Positions 1 to 7,958 of a stretch of DNA of 64,000 nt are shown piece by piece. The stretch is from the NCBI GenBank assembly GCA_045640525.1, contig JAZUFE010000056.1:1-64000 (forward strand), given 5' to 3'. The notes beneath the pieces are model-generated. The model was given only the letters and a program-made list of their open reading frames with translations. It ran no database searches and had not been told where the DNA came from. A program made the position numbers and the translations under genes. Positions within the stretch are counted from its first letter, which is position 1, and every line of letters starts with the position of its first letter. Source of the DNA: JAILLW01 sp045640525 (GTDB taxonomy: Bacteria > Bacillota > Clostridia > Lachnospirales > Lachnospiraceae).

Positions 1-1151
1 CGTAAACGCTTGTGAGCGGATTTGGCAGCCTCACCGACAGTTTTGACGAAGAGATCCTGCGTCATGAAATGCGAGCAGGAGCATGTTGCCAAATATCCCC
101 CGTCTTTGACCAATTTGAGGCCCTTTATATTTATTTCACGATAGCCTTTGATGGCATTTTTGGTGGCTCCGCGCGATTTGGTGAAGGCCGGAGGGTCAAG
201 AATGACCACATCGAAAAGTTCCTTTTCCTCCACCATTTTCGGTAATTCATCAAGTACGTTTGCAACTCGGAATTTAACAGTATCGGAGAGCTTGTTAAGC
301 TCGGCATTGGCACGGGCCTGCGCAACGGCATATTCGGAGATGTCCAACCCGATAACTTCCCTGGCACCGGCAATCCCTGCATTTAGAGCGAAGGTACCCA
401 TGTGTGTGAAACAGTCCAAAACCCTTTTCTCCTTACAGAATTTGTGCATTGCCAATCGATTATATTTTTGGTCGAGGAAGAAACCGGTTTTTTGACCGTT
501 CTCGACATCAACAGTGTAGTGAACACCGTTCTCAACTATTTCAACGGTGGGAGTGAAAACACCGCCGTTTAATCTGTGACTTCCGTCATCTTGATCTGCT
601 GAATAAATGCATCCTTTGAAAGGCTCCATGCCTTCCTTCTTTCTGACAGGAGCGTCAGATCTTTCGTAGACACCGCGTATTTTTATCCCGTCATTCTCCA
701 ACAGAGTAATCAGCGAAGACAGTATTATATCTTTGAAGCGGTCGGTTCCCAATGATAAAGATTCAATTACCAGTAAATCCGAATACTTATCGACCACAAT
801 TCCGGGAAGAAAGTCAGCCTCGCCGAAAATGATTCGACAGCAGTTAAGGTCTTCACCAAGAACGGTCTTACGATATTCCCAGGCGTTTTTGACGCGCATG
901 GTAATGAAAGCTTCGTCAATCATTTCCCGTCTGTAACGTGATAGCATTCGTATACGGATTTTGGAATTGTCATTGATCACGCCGTATCCTAAAAAATAGT
1001 CGTCGAAATCAAGGACTTCGATGATATCTCCGTTGTCGTAGCTACCGTTTATACGGTCTACTTCGTTGTCATATATCCAGGCACCTCCGGCTTTGAAAGC
1101 CCGAGCCTCACCTTTGATTATTATAGCTGTTGCCGTTATTTTTGATTGCAT
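1..1151 (-). CDS. RlmI-type class I SAM-dependent rRNA methyltransferase, C-terminus cut by window edge
   Basis: About 383 codons are visible and the gene runs off the left edge. The N-terminal ~75 residues look like a PUA RNA-binding domain (an IIKGEARAF segment, then AWIYDNEVDRI), followed by the RlmI linker and a Rossmann methyltransferase. The VLDCFTHMGTFAL segment is SAM motif I and DPPAFTKS is motif IV. Family members methylate a cytosine (m5C) of 23S rRNA in the cytoplasm. The ATG at 1151 follows a GGAGGAAG ribosome binding site. It lies 20 nt downstream of the lipoprotein gene on the same strand and is probably co-transcribed with it. The exact rRNA target is inferred from the family. 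Confidence 0.85.
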   Translation of the reverse strand, partial: MQSKITATAIIIKGEARAFKAGGAWIYDNEVDRINGSYDNGDIIEVLDFDDYFLGYGVINDNSKIRIRMLSRYRREMIDEAFITMRVKNAWEYRKTVLGEDLNCCRIIFGEADFLPGIVVDKYSDLLVIESLSLGTDRFKDIILSSLITLLENDGIKIRGVYERSDAPVRKKEGMEPFKGCIYSADQDDGSHRLNGGVFTPTVEIVENGVHYTVDVENGQKTGFFLDQKYNRLAMHKFCKEKRVLDCFTHMGTFALNAGIAGAREVIGLDISEYAVAQARANAELNKLSDTVKFRVANVLDELPKMVEEKELFDVVILDPPAFTKSRGATKNAIKGYREINIKGLKLVKDGGYLATCSCSHFMTQDLFVKTVGEAAKSAHKRL

Positions 1152-1171
1152 CAATCTTCCTCCAAAATTAA

Positions 1172-2137
1172 TCAGTGGTTCGGAGTCCAGAATTCAAATT
1201 CTATGCCTGTAAGTACCGTATCTTCGTATTTGTCTCCGGGGTAGGTATCTTTAATTTCGAAACCAAAATCAGCCTCCTCATCGGCCGTAACATTGAGACC
1301 GAATTCGCTGATGTCAAAATACTGCGGTTTGAGAGTATCTTCAAGTTCCAAAGTACAAATATACCGGTCGTTGAAATAGAAATCCATTGCGGCGACTCTT
1401 CCGTTGTTTTGCCATTTGGTTTTGTCACAAGCATAGCCGTTCACAATGCAGATTGTGTAGAAATCAAAAATTTTGGAATTGTTCGGACGTCCTTTGTCAT
1501 AAATCTGCTTGATGGAAATGTATTCTCCGATTCCGCTTCCGTCGACACCTTCCGACCATACGGTCTGTTTGTCCTGATCAATCAAATGCTCAGCCCCGTA
1601 AGTGAATTTGCCTTGTTTGGGAAGATAGGAAGAGGTTGAAGCGGTGCACTTTCTGTTGTCTACCGCGCACCAAACCGAACAGGCATCCGAGTAATCTTGC
1701 TTGAAGCCGTAGTGTTCTCCGTCGGGTGTATCTTTAAATTCTTCGTCATCTTCATACGAAGGGCCGCTAAAGAATTCACCGATTGTAGGAAGAAGAATTG
1801 CATTGTTGCTTGAAACATTTCCTGAGGGGGTGTCCGCTCCGCCAAAAGTGTTGGATTTATCCAATGCTGCAGTGCCCATGTTTAAGTCGGAATTGCTTCT
1901 GGCTAAACTGTCATTGCCTGAAGACGCCTCGTCGGAGAATTCGACGCTTGCAACTTTATTGTCTGAAGACGCCTCTCCGGAGGATTCGACGCTTGTAGCT
2001 TTATCGTCTGAAGCCTCTGAAACTTCTGACTTTTCGCTTAACTGTTTGGAAGATGTTCTTGAAGGTGTTGCCGCACATCCGACAGTACACAGAACGATTG
2101 TAGTAATCAATAGTGATAAGAATATTCTCTTTTTCAT
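1172..2137 (-). CDS. Secreted lipoprotein with acidic Ser-rich linker and C-terminal discoidin/NADase-type glycan-binding-like domain
   Basis: A lipoprotein signal peptide is present (MKKRIFLSLL..., lipobox TVGC with Cys21), so the protein should be anchored outside the membrane. Residues ~25-110 are a Ser/Glu/Asp-rich linker holding two near-identical 15-residue repeats. The C-terminal ~160 residues (LIDQDKQTVWSEG, IYDKGRPNNSKIFD, EDTVLTGIEFEFW) resemble F5/8-type or NADase-translocation carbohydrate-binding domains. No catalytic domain is seen. An in-frame ATG lies 14 codons upstream, but GGGAG six bases before the ATG at 2137 favours this start. The methyltransferase gene follows. Ligand unknown. 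Confidence 0.72.
   Translation of the reverse strand: MKKRIFLSLLITTIVLCTVGCAATPSRTSSKQLSEKSEVSEASDDKATSVESSGEASSDNKVASVEFSDEASSGNDSLARSNSDLNMGTAALDKSNTFGGADTPSGNVSSNNAILLPTIGEFFSGPSYEDDEEFKDTPDGEHYGFKQDYSDACSVWCAVDNRKCTASTSSYLPKQGKFTYGAEHLIDQDKQTVWSEGVDGSGIGEYISIKQIYDKGRPNNSKIFDFYTICIVNGYACDKTKWQNNGRVAAMDFYFNDRYICTLELEDTLKPQYFDISEFGLNVTADEEADFGFEIKDTYPGDKYEDTVLTGIEFEFWTPNH
1918..2007. repeat. Two tandem 45-bp repeats inside the lipoprotein gene
   Basis: 1918-1962 and 1963-2007 share the frame-preserving pattern CTGAAGACGCCTC...GAC GCTTG...CTTTAT.GT with a few substitutions. A third, partial copy starts at 2008. They encode the Ser/Glu-rich linker repeats of the lipoprotein and could change in number by slippage. 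Confidence 0.8.
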
Positions 2138-2167
2138 ATTTGCTCCCATTAAATATATTTGTTTCCA

Positions 2168-2197
2168 ATTATACAGCATTTTATGCCTGTTTATGAA
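2168..2197 (-). promoter_or_regulatory. Probable sigma-A promoter for the lipoprotein-methyltransferase unit
   Basis: On the minus strand TTCATA (2197-2192) and TATAAT preceded by TG (2173-2168) are separated by 18 bp, 30 bp upstream of the lipoprotein start codon. The -10 is a perfect consensus and the -35 is moderate. Confidence 0.5.
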
Positions 2198-2215
2198 AAA
2201 AACCTGAAAATGCGG

Positions 2216-2244
2216 TTTACACTAAAGAGTGAAGAGCATAAGAT
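2216..2244 (+). promoter_or_regulatory. Probable sigma-A promoter for glf
   Basis: TTTACA (2216-2221), a 17-bp spacer and TAAGAT (2239-2244), with the glf start at 2278. It is divergent from the lipoprotein promoter. Confidence 0.55.
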
Positions 2245-2277
2245 AAAGGATAATAAAGTATAGAAGGAATGCATATC

Positions 2278-3399
2278 ATGACACAACGATACGATTACTT
2301 AATTGTAGGTTCGGGATTGTACGGAGCGACTTTCGCCAATATAGCCAAGAGGCACGGTAAAACGGTTCTTGTGATTGAAAAACGTCCGCACATCGCCGGA
2401 AATATATATACCCAAAAGCAGGAGGGAATCAATGTGCACATGTACGGTGCGCACATTTTCCATACCAACAATAAGGAAGTGTGGGACTTTTTGCAGGAAT
2501 TTACTGTTTTTAACAGATTCACCAATTCGCCGGTAGCCAATTATAAGGGTACTTTGTATTCACTGCCTTTTAACATGTATACGTTTAATACAATGTGGGG
2601 TGTCACTACTCCGACACAGGCAGCCCAAATGATTGAGAAGCAAAGGCAGGAAGCCGGAATCAAAGAACCACGGAATCTGGAAGAGCAGGCAATATCCTTG
2701 GTGGGTAAAGATATATTTGAAAAGCTGATTAAGGGTTATACGCAGAAACAGTGGGGACGTGAGTGCAAAGATTTGCCGGCGTTTATTATCAAAAGACTTC
2801 CGGTAAGATTCTCATTTGACAATAACTATTTCAATGCTTTGTATCAGGGTATTCCTATCGGAGGCTACACGAAGATGGTTGAGAATATGTTGGACGGTAT
2901 TGAGGTTCGGCTGAATGAGGATTATTTGTCCGATAAGGATTACTACAATTCGTTGGCTTGCAAAGTAATCTATACGGGACCGATAGATGCCTATTTTGAT
3001 TATTCGCTTGGCAATCTTCAGTACAGATCTGTGCGATTTGAAAACGAAACCCTGGACATTCCGAATTTCCAGGGCAATGCAGCAGTTAATTATACCGATG
3101 CCGAAACGCCGTGGACCAGAATTATCGAACATAAGTGGTTTGAATTCGGCAAGGATGAAGAGGGAAACGAGTTGCCCAAAACAATTATCAGTCGTGAATA
3201 CAGTTCAGAGTGGAAACCGGGGGATGAACCGTATTATCCGATTAATGATGACAGCAATACCAAGTTGTATTCCGAATATAAGAAGTTAACCGAAAACGAG
3301 ACTGATATCATTTTCGGCGGAAGACTTGCCGAATACAAGTATTATGATATGGATGCGGTTGTGGCATCTGCAATCAAGATGGCCAAGACAGTGCTGTGA
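2278..3399 (+). CDS. glf: UDP-galactopyranose mutase
   Basis: This cytoplasmic flavoenzyme interconverts UDP-galactopyranose and UDP-galactofuranose, the donor for galactofuranosyl residues in surface glycans. The 373-residue length is normal. The N-terminal FAD-binding motif GSGLYG (residues 11-16) is followed by EKRPHIAGN, MYGAHIFHT, the TQKQWG segment and the C-terminal GGRLAEYKYYDM signature. An in-frame ATG at 2269 abuts the AGAAGGA ribosome binding site, so the ATG at 2278, nine bases away, is chosen. It is a single-gene unit with its own promoter. It probably supplies the wall-glycan locus that begins 12 kb downstream (inference). Confidence 0.93.
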   Translation: MTQRYDYLIVGSGLYGATFANIAKRHGKTVLVIEKRPHIAGNIYTQKQEGINVHMYGAHIFHTNNKEVWDFLQEFTVFNRFTNSPVANYKGTLYSLPFNMYTFNTMWGVTTPTQAAQMIEKQRQEAGIKEPRNLEEQAISLVGKDIFEKLIKGYTQKQWGRECKDLPAFIIKRLPVRFSFDNNYFNALYQGIPIGGYTKMVENMLDGIEVRLNEDYLSDKDYYNSLACKVIYTGPIDAYFDYSLGNLQYRSVRFENETLDIPNFQGNAAVNYTDAETPWTRIIEHKWFEFGKDEEGNELPKTIISREYSSEWKPGDEPYYPINDDSNTKLYSEYKKLTENETDIIFGGRLAEYKYYDMDAVVASAIKMAKTVL

Positions 3400-3441
3400 T
3401 TTACAAAATGTAAAAAATTTAAAATAAAATGACAAATATAC

Positions 3442-3470
3442 TTGACATATAGTAAAACATGTATTAAATT
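3442..3470 (+). promoter_or_regulatory. Probable promoter for the membrane protein/HTH pair
   Basis: A perfect TTGACA (3442-3447) is followed after 17 bp by TAAATT (3465-3470), about 110 bp before the start at 3581. Nothing else is recognised in the 181-bp gap 3400-3580. Confidence 0.5.
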
Positions 3471-3580
3471 ATGCTAAGAAGCTTCAAAGAACGTTCTGGA
3501 AATTTTAATTAAAAACGAATCGTAACAGTAACAAATAATTGATTATCTAAGAAGGAATGTAAAGAAAGAAGGAAAATAGA

Positions 3581-4105
3581 ATGAATGAGTTTAGAACGAT
3601 TGGATTTGTAATCGGGTTGTTGGTAGGACTGATATTGGTGACAGTAATATTTAAATACGCCAATAAAGATAAGAAGTGTAAAACAGAGTATGACGAAAGA
3701 CAGTTACTTATCAGAGGAAAGGCATACAAGATAGCATTTTGGGTTTTATCGGTATGCATGTGCGTATGTGTAGTGGTTGATATGTTGTTTCCTCATATGG
3801 TACCGTTGTTTGCGGCGGCTTTCGGATCTTTCATGATTTCGGGATCGGTGCTTGCTGTTTACTGCATTGCCAAGGGGGCATATTGGGGACTAAACAATAA
3901 CAGAATGAGATATGTCATCATATTTGTAGCTGCAGGATTAATCAATATGGCAGCATGTGTGTGCGCAATCATCAGAGGACAGATGATAGTTGACGGAGAG
4001 CTTCAGTTACCGCTTATCAATCTTATGACCGGTGTGATGCTTTTGGTTGTCGGAATTGCAATTGCAGTAGATTATGTGAGAAATTCGGAGAAAGGCGAGG
4101 ACTGA
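3581..4105 (+). CDS. Four-helix membrane protein with YDERQ motif, partner of the next HTH gene
   Basis: 174 residues with about four to five hydrophobic segments (residues ~6-26, ~50-70, ~78-100, ~110-130, ~145-165). The first cytoplasmic loop carries TEYDERQLLIRGKAYK. That motif is typical of small Firmicutes membrane proteins encoded beside YgzD-like HTH regulators. The start has an AGAAGGAA-type ribosome binding site. The HTH gene follows 5 nt after its stop, so the two are a translational unit. The pairing suggests the membrane protein modulates or is controlled by the regulator (inference). Biochemical function unknown. Confidence 0.7.
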   Translation: MNEFRTIGFVIGLLVGLILVTVIFKYANKDKKCKTEYDERQLLIRGKAYKIAFWVLSVCMCVCVVVDMLFPHMVPLFAAAFGSFMISGSVLAVYCIAKGAYWGLNNNRMRYVIIFVAAGLINMAACVCAIIRGQMIVDGELQLPLINLMTGVMLLVVGIAIAVDYVRNSEKGED

Positions 4106-4110
4106 TATTT

Positions 4111-4308
4111 ATGAAGAATCTTAAATTAAAATCAGCAAGAGCCGGACTGGATCTTAGTCAGGATGATCTTGCCAAGGCAGTCGGCGTGTCCCGCCAAACG
4201 ATAAGTTCGGTTGAAAAGGGTGATTATAATCCGACGATTAATCTGTGTATTGCCATATGCAAAGTACTTAATAAGACATTGGATGAATTGTTTTGGGTAG
4301 ATGACTGA
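4111..4308 (+). CDS. Small XRE-family HTH regulator (YgzD-like)
   Basis: 65 residues, almost entirely one Cro/C1-type helix-turn-helix: DLSQDDLAKAVGVSRQTISSVEKGDYNPT is the HTH core (quoted here in part: LAKAVGVSRQTIS) and LNKTLDELFW the closing helix. Such proteins bind an operator, usually their own, as dimers. It lies directly after the YDERQ membrane protein gene. Its stop codon directly abuts the stop of the convergent bioY gene, leaving no intergenic base. Confidence 0.85.
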   Translation: MKNLKLKSARAGLDLSQDDLAKAVGVSRQTISSVEKGDYNPTINLCIAICKVLNKTLDELFWVDD

Positions 4309-4866
4309 TTATTTCATTAGCCGAACAAGCCTTAAGGAAATGTAGTGAGCAAAGAAACAACTTGCTATATCTTTGCCAAGATATGGGGCTGAAGTGATCA
4401 AGAATCCCTGCCACACAGTGGTATTTGATATGATGGAGAACCAAATGAGCCCCAAAATATGACAACTCAATACTCCGATGCATCCAAGGAGGATTCGAAG
4501 GGCGGAACTTTTGAATTTGCGTGACCAACCGGCTGATATTACCATGGGTATGAAACCGATTAAGAATCCGCCGGTGGGACCCAAAATAACACCAACCCCT
4601 CCTTTGAAAGAAGCAAAAACAGGGACACCGATAACGCCGAGCAGTAAGTAAGCCAGCGTGCAGACGGTGCCCTTTTTAATTCCGAGAACAAATCCGGCTA
4701 ATAATATAGCCAAGGTTTGCAATGTAAACGGAATACCCCATACGGTAGGAATCGAAATTAACGAAAAGCATACGATTACAGCTACCATGAGCGCACAGTA
4801 TACCATTGAACGCGTGCGCGATTTCGGCATGCCGTTTTCAAAATTGTGTGAAGAATTGCTCATCAT
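4309..4866 (-). CDS. bioY: BioY, biotin-specific S component of ECF transporter
   Basis: 185 residues with about six membrane helices. The sequence shows the BioY pattern: IPFTLQTLAILLAGF, an LLGVIGVPVF helix and the GVILGPTGGFLIGF motif near the middle. BioY binds biotin and works alone or with the EcfA-A'-T module, which is not in this window. Start at 4866: AAGGA lies 7 bases upstream, and the codon overlaps the TAA of the preceding ECF gene (TAATG), implying translational coupling. Confidence 0.9.
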   Translation of the reverse strand: MMSNSSHNFENGMPKSRTRSMVYCALMVAVIVCFSLISIPTVWGIPFTLQTLAILLAGFVLGIKKGTVCTLAYLLLGVIGVPVFASFKGGVGVILGPTGGFLIGFIPMVISAGWSRKFKSSALRILLGCIGVLSCHILGLIWFSIISNTTVWQGFLITSAPYLGKDIASCFFAHYISLRLVRLMK

Positions 4867-5441
4867 TATGTATCCTTGGGACTCAATTTTAGGAATACGG
4901 GCCTTAGGAACTGATACAAAGCAATTGCCACAACGGCGTTTATTAATGCATTTATTACGGTCGTGTAGGCAGTTATGGTCATTAGCGCTTTGATTGCACT
5001 GTCTGCCTTTTCGGCATCAGGTGTAAGCAGTGTATACCATACATATTTGAGCGCAGGCTCAAAAACACAGTTGAAAGCAAGTCCCGCAACTGCGGAAATT
5101 GTTGACCACTTCAACACGTAGGATTTCTCGTGATTTTGGCTGATATGCGCTATCTTGTGTGCTATGAGTCCAACAATAAGTCCGATTAGGAATTTGCTTA
5201 TAAAAGTTCTGGGGGCGGAAGCTGCATAGCCCATCAGAATATCGGCCAAAGTCAATCCTATCGCTCCGGATAATCCACCATATACTCCTCCAAGTAGATA
5301 TGCACCGAGAATTACGAATGCATTGCCAAGGTGGATTTTGGATCCGGTTATACTTATTGCCGGAAAGAATGCGTAGCCAACGAAACAAAGCGCTGCCATC
5401 AACCCGGCTGTTACGATTTTGAATGTACTTGATTTTTTCAT
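4866..5441 (-). CDS. ECF transporter substrate-binding (S) component, substrate not identified
   Basis: 191 residues with about six hydrophobic segments and the typical S-component pattern: short cytoplasmic N-terminus, FPAISITGSKIHLGNAF, then AYLLGGVYGGLSGAIG and an ADILMGYA helix. It is translationally coupled to bioY and transcribed divergently from a MocR-type regulator. MocR proteins often sense PLP, so a B6-vitamer transporter is a reasonable guess, but substrate cannot be read from sequence. No Shine-Dalgarno precedes the ATG. A TATATT -10-like box ends 6 nt before it, suggesting a leaderless mRNA. Confidence 0.75.
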   Translation of the reverse strand: MKKSSTFKIVTAGLMAALCFVGYAFFPAISITGSKIHLGNAFVILGAYLLGGVYGGLSGAIGLTLADILMGYAASAPRTFISKFLIGLIVGLIAHKIAHISQNHEKSYVLKWSTISAVAGLAFNCVFEPALKYVWYTLLTPDAEKADSAIKALMTITAYTTVINALINAVVAIALYQFLRPVFLKLSPKDT

Positions 5442-5447
5442 AATGCG

Positions 5448-5506
5448 AATATATCATTAAACTGACCTTATTAAAACGACCAAAATGCGAGAATTTTATA
5501 AGACCA
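5448..5506. promoter_or_regulatory. Divergent promoter/operator region between ECF S gene and MocR gene
   Basis: TATATT on the minus strand (5453-5448) ends 6 nt before the ECF start. TATAAG on the plus strand (5497-5502) ends 7 nt before the regulator start. Three direct GACC repeats (5464-5467, 5478-5481, 5502-5505) lie between and within these elements. MocR/PdxR proteins are known to bind direct repeats, so these are candidate operator half-sites. Both -35 regions are poor, which fits activation. Confidence 0.4.
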
Positions 5507-5509
5507 GAT

Positions 5510-6625
5510 ATGAGTAAATACATCAATTTATATGAACAACTGCGAAAAGATATTATAGACGGAATATATCCCCCCGGAAGCAAGATTCCGTCCAAACGTG
5601 TTACTGCCGATAACTATTCTGTGAGCATTATCACGGTTGAACATGCATTGGAACTTCTTGAAGAAGAAGGCTATATCAGTTCAAAGGAACGAAGCGGATA
5701 CTTCGTCACTTATGATATTAACGAAACGGATAATCCGGATGCTGTGCATGTGCATAAATCGGCGAAAATCGATAATGCGAATGGTGTATCGATATCCTCG
5801 ACAATGGCAAGCGGCAATTCGGGCAATGATGCGTACGGTCTTTCGTACAGCATATATGCCAAGAAAGTAAGAAAAGTTCTTACGGAATATTCTGAGGAAA
5901 TACTGGTCAGATCTCCGGAGTTCGGAATAGAAAAATTGCGAAGAAACATAGCCTCTTACCTTGAGCGCAGTCGCCATATTAAGGCCGACTATTCTCAGAT
6001 TATCATAGGGTCCGGCGCAGAATACCTGTACGGACTTATTGTACGGACATTGGGCAGGGAAAAGATATACGGAATTGAAAGTCCTTCCTATAAGAAGATA
6101 GAACAAATATATACAACGGAAGGTGTGAAGATAGATAATCTTGTACTTGATAAGAACGGAATCAAAAGCTCGTCGCTTAAAAACACCGGGGCTGAGGTTC
6201 TTCATATTACACCTTACAGGAGCTTTCCGACCGGAATTACTGCCACGGCCGCCAAAAAAAGAGAATATTTGGAATGGGCTGTAAAAAAGGATGCATATAT
6301 TATTGAGGACGACTTTGAATCCGAATTTTCGCCGTCAAGGAAATCGGAAGAAACCTTGTATGCGTTGGATAAGGACGGAAAAGTGATCTATATCAATACG
6401 TTTTCACGCACAATAGGTGAGGCGGTCAGAGTGGCATATATGGTTCTTCCTCCGAATCTTGTCGATGAATTTGCAAAGAAAATAGGTTTCTACAACTGCA
6501 CGGTTCCCACCTTTAATCAATATGTAATTGCGGAACTTATGGCTGATGGTGATTTTGAAAGACATTTGAACCGTGTGAGGCGGCAGATACGTTTAAGACT
6601 TGATAAACTAAATATTGTAGAATGA
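5510..6625 (+). CDS. MocR/PdxR-type GntR regulator, C-terminally truncated and lacking the PLP lysine
   Basis: Residues ~1-72 form a GntR winged helix (LYEQLRKDIIDG, SITVEHALELLEEEGYI). Residues ~100-371 form a type-I aminotransferase-like domain (LVRSPEFGIEKLR, ITPYRSFPTGIT, IIEDDFESEF). At the position of the catalytic TFSK motif the sequence reads TFSRTIGEAVR, with Arg300 where PLP would form a Schiff base. The protein stops at 371 residues whereas MocR proteins are usually about 450-490, so the C-terminal subdomain is missing. No Shine-Dalgarno is present. It probably controls the divergent ECF S-bioY genes, possibly without PLP (inference). It could also be a decaying gene. Confidence 0.8.
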   Translation: MSKYINLYEQLRKDIIDGIYPPGSKIPSKRVTADNYSVSIITVEHALELLEEEGYISSKERSGYFVTYDINETDNPDAVHVHKSAKIDNANGVSISSTMASGNSGNDAYGLSYSIYAKKVRKVLTEYSEEILVRSPEFGIEKLRRNIASYLERSRHIKADYSQIIIGSGAEYLYGLIVRTLGREKIYGIESPSYKKIEQIYTTEGVKIDNLVLDKNGIKSSSLKNTGAEVLHITPYRSFPTGITATAAKKREYLEWAVKKDAYIIEDDFESEFSPSRKSEETLYALDKDGKVIYINTFSRTIGEAVRVAYMVLPPNLVDEFAKKIGFYNCTVPTFNQYVIAELMADGDFERHLNRVRRQIRLRLDKLNIVE

Positions 6626-6723
6626 CTGTTATTATTTTACTAAATGTGGTAATATGGTTCGGTATGGTCAGATTTGTACATGACAAAATGTGATTCGATA
6701 TGATAAATGAGGAGCAGAAAAAT

Positions 6724-7923
6724 ATGAAAAGAATGAAATTAGCGGCAGCAATTATCGCTGCTATGGCATTGGCAGTTGCAGGATGCAGCCAGACTCCGGA
6801 CAATCCGACACCGGTACCTTCGGTGGAAGAAATCGTTCCGGGTGTCAATGATGTAAATACGGTAAACGGTACGGCAGAAGAAACGCCGACTCCGGAACCG
6901 GAAGAAGAAATTCCCGAGGGAATGTACAGAAGCGAACTTACCAATGAGTGGATTCCCGAGGAACTTCAGAATCAAAGACCGATTGCGGTTATGATTGATA
7001 ATGAACGTACGGCACTCGACCATTTTGGTGTTAATTCCGCAGATATAGTCTATGAAATGATGAACAGCACGGCGAATGACAGAATAACCCGATTGATGGT
7101 AGTTATGAAAGACTGGAGAAGCATTGAACAGCTCGGTTCTGTCAGAAGTACGAGACCGACTAACTTTATGATTGCGGCAGAGTATGATTCTATTTTGATT
7201 CATGACGGTGGCCCTTTCTATAATGATGAGTATTACCAGAAAGAGTATGTTAATAATTTAAGCGGCGGATTTGCCAGATTTGTAAACGGTAAGGCTACAG
7301 AATTCACAGAGTATGTTACCGCAGAAGCATATACCAACACCAAAGGCAAATCTTTCGATGGATTGAACAAACGTATCGAGGATGCCAAGTATCGTACCGA
7401 ATATGCGCAAACTCCGGCAACTCCCAGATTTGAATTCTCCAAAGAAGAGAATGATCTTTCGGATAATTCGGCTGCCATCGAAGCTACATACGTAAGTCTT
7501 CCGTTCTATCATAACAGCTCGGAACTTAAATATAATAAAGATACCAATCTTTACGAGTATTATGAATACGGCAAACCGCATATCGACGCTCTTACGGGTG
7601 AGGTCACAAGCTTCAAAAACGCGATAGTTTACGGCGTTCCTTTTACACAGCTTGATGAGAACGGATACCTCGTTTATAACGTTATAGGTAAGGGAGATCA
7701 CGGATATTTCCTCACTGACGGCAAGGCAATTCCGATATCATGGATTAAGCCCGATGAGGCTGAGATGACAGATTTCTTTGTTAAGGGAACTGCCGATAAG
7801 GTTCAGCTTAATACAGGAAAAACATATATTGCAATTGTTCCCGATGATACGTGGAATGAGGTTATCGTAAGCGATGGCAGTACACCGTTGCAGACACCCA
7901 CAGCAAGTGCTATAATTGAGTAG
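6724..7923 (+). CDS. DUF3048 (YerB-like) lipoprotein
   Basis: A lipoprotein signal peptide (lipobox AVAGC) anchors this 399-residue protein outside the membrane. A Pro/Glu/Thr-rich linker (PTPEPEEEIPEG) is followed by the two DUF3048 halves: NQRPIAVMIDNERTAL, RLMVVMKDW, LGSVRSTRP, HDGGPFYNDEYY and, near the C-terminus, GKGDHGYFLTDGKAIPISW. The biochemical role of the family is not established. The ATG at 6724 follows GAGGAG. It heads the operon that continues with two EAL genes, vanW and the DUF5722 gene. Confidence 0.85.
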   Translation: MKRMKLAAAIIAAMALAVAGCSQTPDNPTPVPSVEEIVPGVNDVNTVNGTAEETPTPEPEEEIPEGMYRSELTNEWIPEELQNQRPIAVMIDNERTALDHFGVNSADIVYEMMNSTANDRITRLMVVMKDWRSIEQLGSVRSTRPTNFMIAAEYDSILIHDGGPFYNDEYYQKEYVNNLSGGFARFVNGKATEFTEYVTAEAYTNTKGKSFDGLNKRIEDAKYRTEYAQTPATPRFEFSKEENDLSDNSAAIEATYVSLPFYHNSSELKYNKDTNLYEYYEYGKPHIDALTGEVTSFKNAIVYGVPFTQLDENGYLVYNVIGKGDHGYFLTDGKAIPISWIKPDEAEMTDFFVKGTADKVQLNTGKTYIAIVPDDTWNEVIVSDGSTPLQTPTASAIIE

Positions 7924-7944
7924 TGTATCCGAACCGGATACACT
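7922..7944 (+). promoter_or_regulatory. Perfect 9-bp hairpin between DUF3048 and EAL genes
   Basis: AGTGTATCC (7922-7930) pairs with GGATACACT (7936-7944) around a GAACC loop, overlapping the DUF3048 stop and ending 14 nt before the EAL start. No T-run follows, so it is not a standard terminator. It may be an mRNA processing or stability element. Confidence 0.45.
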
Positions 7945-7958
7945 TGCAGGGTGGTCAC

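Noticed and set aside
2269..2277. glf start at ATG 2269
   Set aside because: The ribosome binding site directly abuts this ATG; the ATG at 2278 has proper spacing and gives the usual N-terminus.
5681..6205. 174-codon minus-strand frame inside the MocR gene
   Set aside because: Opposite-strand shadow with atypical composition and no start signal.
7922..7944. Rho-independent terminator between the DUF3048 and EAL genes
   Set aside because: The stem is perfect but no T-run follows and the next gene is close and co-directional.
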